Assembly (NCBI RefSeq): GCF_017876775.1
Contig: NZ_JAGIOP010000002.1
Coordinates: 3,286,001-3,350,000 of the forward strand
Reading direction: 5' to 3'
Length of the DNA stretch: 64,000 nucleotides
Origin: Mycolicibacterium lutetiense
Lineage (GTDB): Bacteria; Actinomycetota; Actinomycetes; Mycobacteriales; Mycobacteriaceae
Within the stretch, counting starts at the first letter, position 1; each line of letters begins with the position of its first letter. This document shows, piece after piece, positions 27,244 to 35,910 of the stretch. The notes beneath the pieces were generated by a model. The model saw only the letters and a program-made list of their open reading frames with translations. It did not search any database and was not told where the DNA came from. A program made the translations under genes and the position numbers.

Positions 27244-27291
27244 TTGTGGAGCCTAGGAGATTCGAACTCCTGACATCTGCCTTGCAAAGGC
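27244..27291. repeat. Left attachment site (48-bp core)
   Basis: The 48 bp are identical to 38049-38096 and correspond to the 3' end through the anticodon loop of tRNA-Ala, on the minus strand. After 27291 the sequence departs from the tRNA (GAATCATGG), so this is only a tRNA fragment left by integration. Confidence 0.9.
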
Positions 27292-27521
27292 GAATCATGG
27301 TGCAGTTCAAGGGGTTAGAAGTAACTCGAACTGCGAAAACACATGACAGTAGTTCACAGTAGTTATCTGTAACTGAGGCCAAATTGTGGCCAGCAGGTGG
27401 CCATGTGGGCGGTCCGGCGCAGGTCGACACTCTTGCCTGATTCCTCTGGCCGTCGTGGTGCCGCCTTGCCCATTCGGAAAGGAGACCAGAAAGGTCTGGG
27501 TTTGACGCCGGACCGCCTGGT
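27292..27521. other. Gene-free att-flanking region with possible integrase arm sites
   Basis: No gene is seen. Direct copies of ACAGTAGTT lie at 27346-27354 and 27356-27364, followed by an inverted variant (CTGTAACTG). GCAGTTC and GAACTGC also form an inverted pair nearby. Such short repeats close to the core are what tyrosine integrases use as arm-type sites. Confidence 0.4.
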
Positions 27522-27821
27522 CTACATGGCCTTGACCCGGTAGCGGTCCAGGACGATCCGCTCGGCCAGGGTCCAGCCGAACGACGACGTCAGGCTGAAC
27601 TGGTACTCGACATCGTCGACCCGTTTGGATGCCAGGCCGGTGCCGTTGGCCGCCAGCCGTGCTGAGGCGGTGGCGATGACGGCGGCGATCTCCGTGTTGG
27701 GTTCGGCGCCGGTGAATCCGCGGCCGCGGGTGTAGGCCTTGGCCATCGTGGTGACGATCGGGACGACCGTGGCCACCTCCCCGGCTTGCAGGGAGGTGAC
27801 CGTGGTCGGATCGACGGGCAC
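27522..27821 (-). CDS. Putative head-tail connector protein
   Basis: The 99-residue protein lies 2 bp after the capsid gene, the usual place of the gp6/gp15-type connector. The sequence is helical and Ala/Thr-rich with a conserved-looking tail (VEYQFSLTSSFGWTLAERIVLDRYR). Similar small proteins follow the major capsid gene in actinobacteriophages. The assignment rests on position and general look. It is the last gene of the leftward operon. Confidence 0.55.
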   Translation of the reverse strand: MPVDPTTVTSLQAGEVATVVPIVTTMAKAYTRGRGFTGAEPNTEIAAVIATASARLAANGTGLASKRVDDVEYQFSLTSSFGWTLAERIVLDRYRVKAM

Positions 27822-27823
27822 CC

Positions 27824-28687
27824 TTATGCCTCGGTGAGCAGGGTGACGGCCTTGGCTTGCAGCAGGGCGGTATCCCAGCGGGACACGACGCGGATACCGA
27901 TGCTGTCGTAGTCGCCCCAGGTCTGATCGAGAATCTTCACCTCGGCGTTGACATCACGCGCCACGACCACCTTGGACATGTCCACCAGGCCGACGCGGGC
28001 CTTGCCGGGTGCGGTGCCGGTGTTCGGGATGTTGTCGGTGAGGATCACCGGCAGGCCCAGAATCCGAAGCTCGGTGCCGTTCTGGATGGTGTTGGGGTCG
28101 AACAGATACCGGGCGTCGGAGGTGCCGACCTTGAGCTTGCGCAGGGCCGCGAACGATGCGCTGGTCATCACCCAGTGGCTCGGAGTGACCTTGTTGCCTT
28201 GGGCCACGGCGAGGCCGTCGATCAGGGAATCGGGGTCGGTGAGGTCCAGGACGCCGGTCGCGATGCCGGTCTGACGCAGGATGCCCTTGATGGTGTTGGT
28301 CGTACCAGCGCCGTCCCACAGTCCCGCATCCAAGGCGTTGGCCACGTCGGTGACCAGGCGGGTCCGTAGTACCGCTTCGAGGCCGACCACCGAGGTACGG
28401 ATCAGCTCGTTAGACAGCTTCACCAGGACCTTGAGGCCCTTCATGGTCGAGGGCAACAGAGTGACCTCGTCGAAAGCAACGTCGCCGTCGCTGATCTGGG
28501 CGCCCTCGGCGACGAATCCGGCGGTGACGCCGTTGACGATGCGCGGCACTCGGACGGGGCTGGAGCTGTCGAGGACGACGGGGCCGGCCGCAAGGAACGT
28601 GCTGGCTTGTTCGAGGGGCTGGACGAGCAGGTTGGCGACCTGCGACTGGATGAGGGTGGAATTACCCGAGGTGACTTCGATTGCCAC
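27824..28687 (-). CDS. HK97-fold major capsid protein
   Basis: The 287-residue protein has features of the Phage_capsid (HK97) family: an N-terminal helix (LVQPLEQASTFLAAGPVVLD), the P-domain (FVAEGAQISDGDVAFDEVTL, LVKLSNELIRTS), the A-domain (GILRQTGIATG, SHWVMTSASFAALRKLK) and the closing WGDYDSIGIRVVSRWDTALL. There is no N-terminal delta domain, consistent with a separate scaffold gene and no protease. It would form the head shell of the satellite particle. Confidence 0.9.
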   Translation of the reverse strand: MAIEVTSGNSTLIQSQVANLLVQPLEQASTFLAAGPVVLDSSSPVRVPRIVNGVTAGFVAEGAQISDGDVAFDEVTLLPSTMKGLKVLVKLSNELIRTSVVGLEAVLRTRLVTDVANALDAGLWDGAGTTNTIKGILRQTGIATGVLDLTDPDSLIDGLAVAQGNKVTPSHWVMTSASFAALRKLKVGTSDARYLFDPNTIQNGTELRILGLPVILTDNIPNTGTAPGKARVGLVDMSKVVVARDVNAEVKILDQTWGDYDSIGIRVVSRWDTALLQAKAVTLLTEA

Positions 28688-28789
28688 GATTGACTCCTAG
28701 AGACGTGTTGATCCGATTGGGGTATCGACACGTCGCCAGGACGTCAGTCGTGTGGGCTCCAGGCCCGTACAGGGTTGAGTGTAGCGCGC

Positions 28790-29254
28790 TCAGGTTCGCT
28801 CTTTGAGCATCCCGAGTAGCGAGAACGACCCAGTGGCCGGACCGCGCTGGCCCTGACCGATGTCCCCAGATGGCCGGCGAGTAGCCAGATGCGGTTTAGC
28901 TTCGAGCAATTCGTTGATCGCACCAGCCAGTTTGTCGGGATCGGCAAGGTGGCCCTCGTCGAACGGCAGGTCGGTCGGATCGGCCAATCGGCCTGTGGCC
29001 CGGACCAGTTCGGAATGCAGCCGTTGGGCAAGGGTGTCGGCCTCCCCGGCACGCTGGCGGTACTTGCCGTTCTCGGTGCGCAGCTTCTCGACATACTCAC
29101 GCGGGAACGTCTCGGCGTCGTCAGGGGTATGCGTCTGACTCACACCCTCAGGGGTGTCTGTCAGATCGACACCCTCGGGGGTCGCGTTTGAAACGCCATC
29201 CTCGTTTTCGGTGGCGTCACCGGAAACGGTTGCGTCCTCGTTCTGTTCGGTCAT
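28790..29254 (-). CDS. Putative capsid scaffolding protein
   Basis: The 154-residue protein is acidic and low-complexity at first, with repeats of TPEGV/DTPEGV. A helical, charged middle (YVEKLRTENGKYRQRAGEADT) and a conserved-looking end follow (SFSLLGMLKERT). Its position directly before the capsid gene and its acidic coiled-coil nature are typical of phage scaffolds. The overlap with the next gene upstream (ATGA at 29251-29254) shows operon coupling. Confidence 0.7.
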   Translation of the reverse strand: MTEQNEDATVSGDATENEDGVSNATPEGVDLTDTPEGVSQTHTPDDAETFPREYVEKLRTENGKYRQRAGEADTLAQRLHSELVRATGRLADPTDLPFDEGHLADPDKLAGAINELLEAKPHLATRRPSGDIGQGQRGPATGSFSLLGMLKERT

Positions 29255-29439
29255 GGTGTTGCCTTCCTGTCATGGGTGCGGATCTCGTCGACGGCGTCAA
29301 CGAGCTTGTCGGCCAGCTCGATTGCTTCGGCCTCGGTGAACATGTAGGTCAATGCGCCGGTGCGCATCCGGACCGGCCGCGCGGTGTCGGGCATGACCAC
29401 GATCTTGGGTTCGACTTCCTTGGCGGCGATGCGCATCAC
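29251..29439 (-). CDS. Small phage-type protein of unknown function
   Basis: The 62-residue protein sits between portal and scaffold, with overlaps of 4 bp at both ends. It has a beta-rich start (EPKIVVMPDTARPVRMRTG) and a helical end (EAEAIELADKLVDAVDEI). It is too short for a head protease. No function is recognised. Confidence 0.6.
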   Translation of the reverse strand: MMRIAAKEVEPKIVVMPDTARPVRMRTGALTYMFTEAEAIELADKLVDAVDEIRTHDRKATP

Positions 29440-30746
29440 GCCACCGTGCTCATGACGGCCGGTTGCGCCATGATCTTGGAGATCTCGTCGTCGGAGTAGC
29501 CGAGCTTGCCCAGCGCGTAGGACTGCGGGAGTAGGCCGGCCTGGAACAGTTTCACCACGGCGTCGGCCTCCTGCGCCACGCTACGGGTCGCGGCGTCAGC
29601 CCAGTGCACTCGAATGTCGTCGATCTGGTTGGGGTCGCTGCCATCCCGTACGGCGATCATCAGGCGGGCCACCTGTTCCCAGGCCCGCCCGAACGTGGCC
29701 TGTCGCGCCTCAGCTCGGGCCGTCAGGCTGGCCTCAGCAGCACGCAGCGCGTCAGCGGATGCCGGGTTATCGGTGAACACTCCGACGTAATGCGCCGGCA
29801 GTGTCGACACGGCCATGATCTGACCGAGGATCACCCGCACGCTGGCCTCGTAGCCACCGAGATCCGCTGATTGCAGTTGCCCGAACTTGGCGGCATCACT
29901 CTCCGAGATCATCGCCCGGTGCCCCTCCGGGATCGGGTTCACCTCGGTCATCACCGGCTGGCCGTCGCCGTCGAGGACCGGATCACCGTTGGCATCGAGG
30001 ACGGGTTCCTCAGATAGCTCGATGCCTGTCGCCCACCTCCTCGGGCGACCAACGTATTCCGAGGTGACCATCATGTCCGCCAACGACTTGTTGAGGGCAT
30101 CGACCAGGGGTTTGAGGTCGTCAATCTCCGAGCCTCCCCAGTCGCCGATGATGCGGTCGGTGTTGCGCAGGTTGACCACCGGCACCACACCGAGCGGGTT
30201 GGGGATCTCGTCGACCTGCTTGAACCCGTTGGCCACGGCACCCTGTTGATCGGCGCGTAGCCGGATGATCTTGTCCCGCAGATACATCACGGCCTCGGTG
30301 GTCTTGAGGTTGGTGTCCTCCCACCGTTTGATCGCCGCGTATGTCTCCCGGCTGCCCGGATCAGTCAGAACGGCAACCTGATTCGCCGACTCCACAGTGA
30401 CCTGGGGGCGGCCGAGCTGGTCGGCCCACACGATCACATACGAGTCACCCAATAGCAGGGCCTCACGGTGCGCGACACCACTGGTCTGGTCCAGGTCGTT
30501 GCGGACCCAATCGGCCCACAGTCCCGCGTCCCCGGCGAACCCGGTGAGCCGCAGCCGCTCGGCCAACGCCGTCACGGCCAGCCGCGGAACATTGCTGGAC
30601 ATGATGCCGAACCTGTTGCCCAGCGCCACCTTGGCCTCCGGGGACAGGAACGCCAACGGTTGCCGGCCCTGGTAATAACGGTCTAGATCGGCGTACCGGG
30701 CCACCGGCTCATTGAGCCGCTGAAGAAGATCACCTAACAGGGTCAT
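29436..30746 (-). CDS. Portal protein
   Basis: The 436-residue protein resembles the SPP1 gp6-like portal family: RYADLDRYYQGRQPLAFLSPE at the start, LLGDSYVIVWADQLGRPQVTVES in the wing/stem, and a helical region DALNKSLADMMVTSEYVGRPRR in part. Near the end is ALRAAEASLTARAEARQATFG. Portals form the dodecameric gate for DNA entry and exit in the capsid. The gene overlaps the terminase gene by 4 bp. Confidence 0.9.
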   Translation of the reverse strand: MTLLGDLLQRLNEPVARYADLDRYYQGRQPLAFLSPEAKVALGNRFGIMSSNVPRLAVTALAERLRLTGFAGDAGLWADWVRNDLDQTSGVAHREALLLGDSYVIVWADQLGRPQVTVESANQVAVLTDPGSRETYAAIKRWEDTNLKTTEAVMYLRDKIIRLRADQQGAVANGFKQVDEIPNPLGVVPVVNLRNTDRIIGDWGGSEIDDLKPLVDALNKSLADMMVTSEYVGRPRRWATGIELSEEPVLDANGDPVLDGDGQPVMTEVNPIPEGHRAMISESDAAKFGQLQSADLGGYEASVRVILGQIMAVSTLPAHYVGVFTDNPASADALRAAEASLTARAEARQATFGRAWEQVARLMIAVRDGSDPNQIDDIRVHWADAATRSVAQEADAVVKLFQAGLLPQSYALGKLGYSDDEISKIMAQPAVMSTVA

Positions 30747-32203
30747 GATGCAAAACTCCTCACTCGCTTACGGTTTCGTTGTTGATGGAATGCCGCACGG
30801 TCGTAGGCCACGATGGCGGCCACGGCGGCGTCGATCTTGCGGGGCGACCCGCGCTTGTCTTTGCTGACCAGATCGCCCTGCGGGGTCGGTTTGGCCACGC
30901 AGTGCGCGAAGTGCGCGGCCATCCTCGGATCGCCGTCATGTGTCACCTGCTGGGTGACGACTGCCTGATACAGGCGGTCAGTGGCCGGCGCCATACGGGC
31001 CGCGTGGGCGGTGTTCCACTCGATCACCCGACGCTCACCGTGCCGCTTGGCCCAGTCCTCGATCTCGCTGCGCCACCCCCACGGATCGCACGCCAGCTCT
31101 ACGACGTCGTACTTGGCGAACGCCACGTCGACAGCTCGGGCCACGTCCTCCCGCGGTACACGCCAGCGCGGATCGCCGGGGTTCTCCCACAAGCCTTCAA
31201 CGAACAGATGCCCGTCGAGAGTGCAGGCGACCAGGGCGGTGGAGTCGCCCGACGCGGACCCGTCGAACGCCAGGACCACACGCTGACCCTTCTTGCCGGC
31301 GCCGGCAACATGGTCTACGCAGGCATCCCAGGCGCCCCACGGCAACCACGCCTCAACACCGGTCACCCACTGGCCCAGACGCAACTGCCGAAACACCGGC
31401 TCGCGCAACGTTCGGCGGGCAGCCTCGAGGCCATCCTCAGCCAGGAACGGGTCCTCACACGCCAGCGCAGGGTTCGCGGTGCGCCACGCCTCCCGGTCTC
31501 CGATGTCGCACCCGTCTGGGGCGGCGAACTCACGCAGATAGAACGCCGGATCGTCACCCGTGCGGCCATGCTCCACCAGACGCCACATGATGCAATCCGG
31601 CGACGACGACGGCGTACTGATCGCCAGCGTCAGCGACTCCGGCCGCTTACCCGACACCGACGTCACGGCCTCCCACACCGCTTCACTGACCACGTGCAAC
31701 TCGTCGACAATCAGCAGCGACGGATCATGACCATGCAAGGCACCCGGTTCCGCCGGCAACGGCAACAGGATTGCATCGTTGTGCGGCACCACGATCCGGT
31801 CCGCGTAGATCTGCGCACGGTCGGCCAGCTCCGGTGTCAGCTCGATCATGCGCCGCGCCATCCGCAGCGTGATATTTGCTTGCCTTTGATCGCTGGCGAC
31901 CACCAAAACCTCGGCACTGGCATCCCCGGCGAACAACTCAGTCACAGCGAGCATGGCGGCCAGGCCCGTCTTGCCGTTAGCACGAGCCACCGACACCAGG
32001 CCGGTGCGGATACCCGGAGCGAATGCACCCCGGATGATCTCGGTCTGAAAACCCCTCAGCGTCACCGGCATACCCGCACCCACACCCTTGGGCACCCGCA
32101 AGTAGTCGTGGATGAACGTCAGCCGGCGCTCGGCGCGCTCCGTAGGCAGCTTCGACAGGTCCAGTGGAGCGGCCTTGACCTGGCCCTTTGGCCCCGCCTT
32201 CAT
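30743..32203 (-). CDS. Phage terminase, large subunit
   Basis: ATG 32203 gives 486 residues; upstream extensions overlap the HNH gene and are not supported. The ATPase part has a Walker A-like SVARANGKTGLAA (about residues 71-83) and Walker B LLIVDELH (163-170). The nuclease part has LAFDGSASGDSTALV and ELACDPWGW with acidic metal ligands. It cuts and pumps DNA into the procapsid. No separate small subunit gene is recognised, so the satellite may borrow one or use the HNH protein and other factors. Confidence 0.92.
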   Translation of the reverse strand: MKAGPKGQVKAAPLDLSKLPTERAERRLTFIHDYLRVPKGVGAGMPVTLRGFQTEIIRGAFAPGIRTGLVSVARANGKTGLAAMLAVTELFAGDASAEVLVVASDQRQANITLRMARRMIELTPELADRAQIYADRIVVPHNDAILLPLPAEPGALHGHDPSLLIVDELHVVSEAVWEAVTSVSGKRPESLTLAISTPSSSPDCIMWRLVEHGRTGDDPAFYLREFAAPDGCDIGDREAWRTANPALACEDPFLAEDGLEAARRTLREPVFRQLRLGQWVTGVEAWLPWGAWDACVDHVAGAGKKGQRVVLAFDGSASGDSTALVACTLDGHLFVEGLWENPGDPRWRVPREDVARAVDVAFAKYDVVELACDPWGWRSEIEDWAKRHGERRVIEWNTAHAARMAPATDRLYQAVVTQQVTHDGDPRMAAHFAHCVAKPTPQGDLVSKDKRGSPRKIDAAVAAIVAYDRAAFHQQRNRKRVRSFAS

Positions 32204-32607
32204 GTCTGGCCCCGGTGTGAGACACAAACTTTGCCTAGGAGACGGGGGGTCTGTGGCGGTACCCCCGGGGGCATCCCCCTGGTGGCTGTCTGGCCGCGTG
32301 CGGCGCCGGCGGCGCGGTTGCACGGTCCGCAGAGGACCTGGACGTCCTGCAGGCGGATGGTCAGGCCAGCGGCCTTGCGTGCCCAGGCTTCTGGGGTGTG
32401 GTCGGTCTGCAGGTCCTCGGTGGCGCCACAGTGCGAGCACCACGGTTGCATACGGCGTGCTTGCTTGGACAGTTTGGTCCAGTTCGCGTCATAGCCGCGT
32501 GCGGATGCTGAGGGTCTGGTCCTGGTGTCGGGTCGGGTGATGGTGTGGTCGGGGCAGCGTGGCCCGTTGCATGGTTCGCCACAGTCGAGGCAGGCGGTGA
32601 GGGTCAT
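32200..32607 (-). CDS. HNH endonuclease
   Basis: ATG 32607 (MTLTACLDCGEPCNGPRC) overlaps the stop of the upstream gene and gives 135 residues. A zinc-binding CxxC pair is present at each end (CLDCGEPC, CSHCGATEDLQTDHT, CGPCNRA), with the HNH core in TDHTPEAWARKAAG to LCGPCN. Phage HNH proteins next to the large terminase assist DNA cleavage during packaging. The stop overlaps the terminase start by 4 bp. Confidence 0.88.
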   Translation of the reverse strand: MTLTACLDCGEPCNGPRCPDHTITRPDTRTRPSASARGYDANWTKLSKQARRMQPWCSHCGATEDLQTDHTPEAWARKAAGLTIRLQDVQVLCGPCNRAAGAARGQTATRGMPPGVPPQTPRLLGKVCVSHRGQT

Positions 32608-32945
32608 CAGCCGGCGGTCCATTCGGCGATGCACCACACGTGGTCCTCGCGGCCGGCGAGGTCGGTGGGGATGACGATGGGACCGCGGACGTGGTAGGTC
32701 AGGCCGGCGTGCTTGATCTGGTCAGTGGACTTGATGGTCCGGGTGACTGCGGTGACGGGCATGTAGACGCGGGCTGTGGCGCTGACGATGGTGGTCATGA
32801 GCGCGGTGTCCTCGGTGGGCTGTCCCGCTTGGAATGAGCAGCCGGTGATGGTGGTCTCCACGTTGTCGTAGATGGGCACCATGAACTCGTCGACGCCGAT
32901 CTGTACGTGCTGGATCAGGGTGATGGTGTCGTTGCCGATGGTCAT
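32607..32945 (-). CDS. Putative head-closure/connector protein
   Basis: From ATG 32945 (MTIGNDTITLIQHVQIGVDE) the product has 112 residues, beta-rich with a regular strand pattern (TTITGCSFQ, ATARVYMPVTA, THVRGPIVI-like segments). Similar compact beta proteins close phage heads, though here it lies upstream of HNH and terminase rather than after the capsid. The assignment is tentative. Confidence 0.5.
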   Translation of the reverse strand: MTIGNDTITLIQHVQIGVDEFMVPIYDNVETTITGCSFQAGQPTEDTALMTTIVSATARVYMPVTAVTRTIKSTDQIKHAGLTYHVRGPIVIPTDLAGREDHVWCIAEWTAG

Positions 32946-32949
32946 GAGG

Positions 32950-33168
32950 TCACCAGTTCCTACTCGTGTCGAACTGCTCGGCGTTGCGCAGGCGCTCGGC
33001 GTTGCGGATCTCGTTGCGTGCCTGGTCGAGCTTGCGGTGGAAGATCTCAATGGCGTCGACGTCCATGTTTGCGGTGCCGCTGGCGAGCTTCTGGAGGCGG
33101 CTGCGCAGGTTGATCCGGGCCAGCCTGAGAGCGTCGGTGTTGGCGGGCATGTCGTTGGGTGTGGTCAC
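32950..33168 (-). CDS. Small phage-type helical protein
   Basis: GTG 33168 overlaps the upstream stop (GTGA) and gives 72 residues; ATG 33150 is an alternative. The sequence is a charged helical pair (RINLRSRLQKLASG and FHRKLDQARNEIRNAERLRN). No domain is recognised. A small-terminase role is conceivable from position and the helical nature but has no direct support. Confidence 0.5.
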   Translation of the reverse strand: MTTPNDMPANTDALRLARINLRSRLQKLASGTANMDVDAIEIFHRKLDQARNEIRNAERLRNAEQFDTSRNW

Positions 33169-33563
33169 CAGGCACCGTCCTGGTCGTCGATGTCGGTGCG
33201 TCCCCATGCAACCCATTCGGTGCGGCCAGTGTCGTAGCGGTATTCGACGCGGTCGTGGATGAACCGGCCGTTGCGCTTCGGCGCGTTGAGGATGTCGAGG
33301 ACCGCGGCGGGATTGGGGTCGGGTTCACCCTTGGTGGTGTTGAAGAAGTCGAGTGCCCGAGGCCGTAGTTCGCGCTTGAGATCTTCGTGTGCGGTCTCGA
33401 TCGCCTGCAGGTCTTCGCGGTCGAACATGATGATGACCGGCTGGTCCTTGTGGGGGCCGGCGATGGTGACGTAGACCAGGCCTTCGTCGTGATAGACGTC
33501 GGTGATGTAGACGGTGCCGTCGATGGGCTCGATGACGGGGATCTGGATGGTGTTGTCGGACAT
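33165..33563 (-). CDS. Phage-type hypothetical protein
   Basis: The product from ATG 33563 (MSDNTIQIPVIEPIDGTVYI) has 132 residues, with a beta-rich first half (VYITDVYHDEGLVYVTIAGP) and a helical, charged second half. It lies between the replication ATPase and the packaging genes. No family is recognised. Confidence 0.55.
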   Translation of the reverse strand: MSDNTIQIPVIEPIDGTVYITDVYHDEGLVYVTIAGPHKDQPVIIMFDREDLQAIETAHEDLKRELRPRALDFFNTTKGEPDPNPAAVLDILNAPKRNGRFIHDRVEYRYDTGRTEWVAWGRTDIDDQDGAW

Positions 33564-33708
33564 GGTGTTTGATTCCCTTCGGTTTACATTGATGTTTTGC
33601 GCGGTTGCGTTGTTGTGCACGATTGGGACTGACCTGGGGTTTTGCGTTGCGCGGTTGGTGCGTTGTTGAGTCCAACCGCGCACCCAACCGCGCAGGCGTT
33701 TCCGCAGG

Positions 33709-34884
33709 TCAGTCCCAATCGCGCAACCGCGCACGCCAGTAGTGCGGTCCCGGTACTTTCGGGTGGTCGGTTTCGATGTGGTTTTCCTTGATGGCGCGGG
33801 TCCGGGCGCGGTCGATCTGCGACTGACTCCACCGTGTTGCTGAGGTTCCTTTGCCCTTTGCCAGGAGGTCGGTGATCTCCGTCGTTGGTGCCCACCGGTC
33901 GTTTCCTTGGCGGCCCTTGAGGAGGTCGATCAGATCGGCCAGGCATCCGTCCAGTCGTTCACGTTCGGCTTCGCCTTCGGTGACGTGTGGTTGTGCTGCC
34001 AGGACCTGAAAGAGTTCCTTGGCGGTAGCGTCACCGAGTCCGCACGGCCGACAGATGTTCACGCTGATGCCGGCCGATGTTGCCTCGGTGATCTCAAAGA
34101 GGTCGACGGGTTGATCGGTGCGGCAGATGTTGGACTTCTCGACACCGATGGCGAGACGGTCGTCCTCGGTCCGTAGCGCCATTAGGTTGAGTCGGACAAC
34201 TTGACGGATCTGCCCGGACAGGCCGACCGCACCACGGGTGCCGTTGAGCGTGTCGCGGTTCGTGTGCCCGAGGGCCAAGACGGCGGCGTGGTGGCGTGCG
34301 GCGTACCGCTTCCAGCCGGTGATGACTGGGCGCCATTCTGTGGCCTTCGGGAGGCTGCCGTTGACGTAGGCAGTGGCGTCGGCAAGGCCGTCGATCACCA
34401 CCAGTGACACCGGAGGCAACTCTTGTTCGGTGAGCCACGCCGGGCCGGGAATGCCCATCTCGAACTCGTCGGCATCTTCGGCGACGTTGAGCATGATGAC
34501 CTTCGTGAGGTCTACGCCGGCGGCTTCCATGCGCGGCCGCGCGGTGTCCTCCCATCCGTCCTCGGTGATGATGACGACCACGTATTCGCCTGCGCGGGTG
34601 CGTTTAGCGACGACGTAGACCCACCAGGTGCTCTTGCCGATGCCCTCCTCACCGAACAGGTAGGTGACATGTCCGCGGGCGAGCTTGTTCTCTTCCAGCC
34701 AGTCAACGGGGCGTGATGGCGGTGCCTCGGATGCGAAGATCCATCCGTTCGGCAGTCCGTTCTTCGGCTCCCGCATGGGGATGACGCCTCCTCGGGTTCG
34801 TTTGCGTTCTCGGGGCGGCTTGAAGTTTCTAGTCGGCATGTCTTTGGGCGTCGCGCCGGACAGTGCCAGTGACCCTTCTGTCAC
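33709..34884 (-). CDS. RecA-fold (RepA-like) replication ATPase
   Basis: GTG 34884 overlaps the upstream stop and gives 391 residues. A Walker A GEEGIGKST (residues 78-86), Walker B VSLVVIDGLAD, and ALGHTNR resemble AAA_25/RepA hexameric helicases of plasmids and prophages. The C-terminal part (WAPTTEITDLLAKGKG, SQSQIDRARTRAIKENHIE) looks like a winged helix. It probably drives replication of the excised satellite. Comparable genes are present in the phiRv elements. Confidence 0.82.
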   Translation of the reverse strand: MTEGSLALSGATPKDMPTRNFKPPRERKRTRGGVIPMREPKNGLPNGWIFASEAPPSRPVDWLEENKLARGHVTYLFGEEGIGKSTWWVYVVAKRTRAGEYVVVIITEDGWEDTARPRMEAAGVDLTKVIMLNVAEDADEFEMGIPGPAWLTEQELPPVSLVVIDGLADATAYVNGSLPKATEWRPVITGWKRYAARHHAAVLALGHTNRDTLNGTRGAVGLSGQIRQVVRLNLMALRTEDDRLAIGVEKSNICRTDQPVDLFEITEATSAGISVNICRPCGLGDATAKELFQVLAAQPHVTEGEAERERLDGCLADLIDLLKGRQGNDRWAPTTEITDLLAKGKGTSATRWSQSQIDRARTRAIKENHIETDHPKVPGPHYWRARLRDWD

Positions 34885-35237
34885 GCTGATTTCCTCCGGG
34901 GGATGTAGGCGCTGCGGCTGTGGTTGCGGATCCGTTGGGCCATCGCGGTCCAGTCGGCGGCTGCGGAGATCTCGCGTGATGCGTCGGCCATCGCGGCCTG
35001 GGCGGTCTCTACGCGGAGTACGTGATGATCTCCGGCGACGGCGAGCGCCAGCAGCTTGCGCGGGTCTCCGTCTGCGAGTTCGCACCATGCCGGGGTGCCG
35101 GCGATGGGGAGCGGGCCGTAGTTCGCTTGTGCGACAGCGGCGGTGATGAACTCGTGGACGGGCCACCACGAGACTTGTTGGGATGCGGGAGAACCCGCGC
35201 CACGGTCGGCGCGGGTCCTCACTGTCTGGTCGGTCAA
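34881..35237 (-). CDS. DUF2742-like phage protein
   Basis: TTG 35237 (LTDQTVRTRADRG) overlaps the upstream stop codon by 4 bp; an ATG further up would overlap the neighbour much more. The 118-residue protein has SQQVSWWPVHEFITAAVAQAN and LPIAGTPAWCELADGDPRKLLALAVAG, which resembles a DUF2742 protein of mycobacterial prophages. Its function is unknown; it is co-transcribed with the RepA-like gene. Confidence 0.7.
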   Translation of the reverse strand: MTDQTVRTRADRGAGSPASQQVSWWPVHEFITAAVAQANYGPLPIAGTPAWCELADGDPRKLLALAVAGDHHVLRVETAQAAMADASREISAAADWTAMAQRIRNHSRSAYIPRRKSA

Positions 35238-35764
35238 CGGCCGGCCTCCGCGTCGGTAGCTTCGAGCTGGTCGGCGCACCGGTCGATCAGCACTGCCGCC
35301 TGCCGCAGATGACCAAGTGCGGCGACGAGGTCACTGACGGCGAACAGCGGCATGGTGGAGGCTTCGCGGAGCGTGGCGTTCAGGTCGTGCCGGACCAGGT
35401 CGACCACGTTGACCGCGGTGTCCAGCGCCAGCGCTGCTGTCCGAGCAGACTCTGGAGCAGTCCAGAGCTCGGTTTCCTGGACAGCGGCCAGGATCGACTG
35501 CGCGGCCTTGCGGGCCTGGGCGGCTGTCACGGAGTCGCCGCCGAGGTTGAGCCAGATGCGCGGTCCTTCGCCGCCGTCGCGGTCGGTGTCGATACTGCCG
35601 TCGGTGAACTGCACGGCGCTGGTGCCGATGATCCCAACGCCGGGGATGCGGCGGTCGACGCCCGAAAGGATCCGGTACGTCCGATCCTCGTCGTGCTGCC
35701 AGCCGTCGCAGCAGGTAGTACCAGCGGGCAGCGGTACATCGGTGACGGGTTGTTGTGTCATCAT
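35234..35764 (-). CDS. Phage-type hypothetical protein
   Basis: ATG 35764 follows AGAAAGTAGGT and gives 176 residues (a second ATG follows at once). The sequence carries TCCDGWQHDEDRTYR, VQFTDGSIDTDRDGGEGPRI and a helical end. The middle looks like a small beta domain typical of phage single-gene families with no known role. Confidence 0.6.
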   Translation of the reverse strand: MMTQQPVTDVPLPAGTTCCDGWQHDEDRTYRILSGVDRRIPGVGIIGTSAVQFTDGSIDTDRDGGEGPRIWLNLGGDSVTAAQARKAAQSILAAVQETELWTAPESARTAALALDTAVNVVDLVRHDLNATLREASTMPLFAVSDLVAALGHLRQAAVLIDRCADQLEATDAEAGR

Positions 35765-35772
35765 GGGGTTAC

Positions 35773-35910
35773 CTACTTTCTGTTGAGGGTTGGTTTTGAC
35801 GGCCTCGGGGTGGCAGCCCTGGGGTCGTCGTTCTTTTTGGGGCGCAGATCCTCGCTGTGATCGCTGTCGGGGATCAGGCCCAGGTCGGCGTGGTCGGCTT
35901 GCGCCCACAT
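35773..35910 (-). CDS. Very small gene next to the excisionase
   Basis: ATG 35910 shares one base with the excisionase stop (TGATG), and the frame gives 45 residues (MWAQADHADLGLIPDSDHSE, then a Lys/Pro/Arg-rich end) up to TAG 35773-35775. The tight overlap supports translation. It is charged, probably disordered, and of unknown function. Confidence 0.5.
   Translation of the reverse strand: MWAQADHADLGLIPDSDHSEDLRPKKNDDPRAATPRPSKPTLNRK

Noticed and set aside
27255..27291. Second tRNA-Ala gene at the left attachment site
   Set aside because: Only the 3' part matches; the D-arm and acceptor 5' half are missing.
27056..27430. Long N-terminal extension of the lipoprotein gene across the attachment site
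   Set aside because: The signal peptide and lipobox fix the start at 27055; the extension would run through a terminator and a tRNA fragment.
30779..32494. 571-codon open frame antisense to the terminase gene
   Set aside because: The terminase has clear Walker motifs; the antisense frame has none and is a GC artefact.
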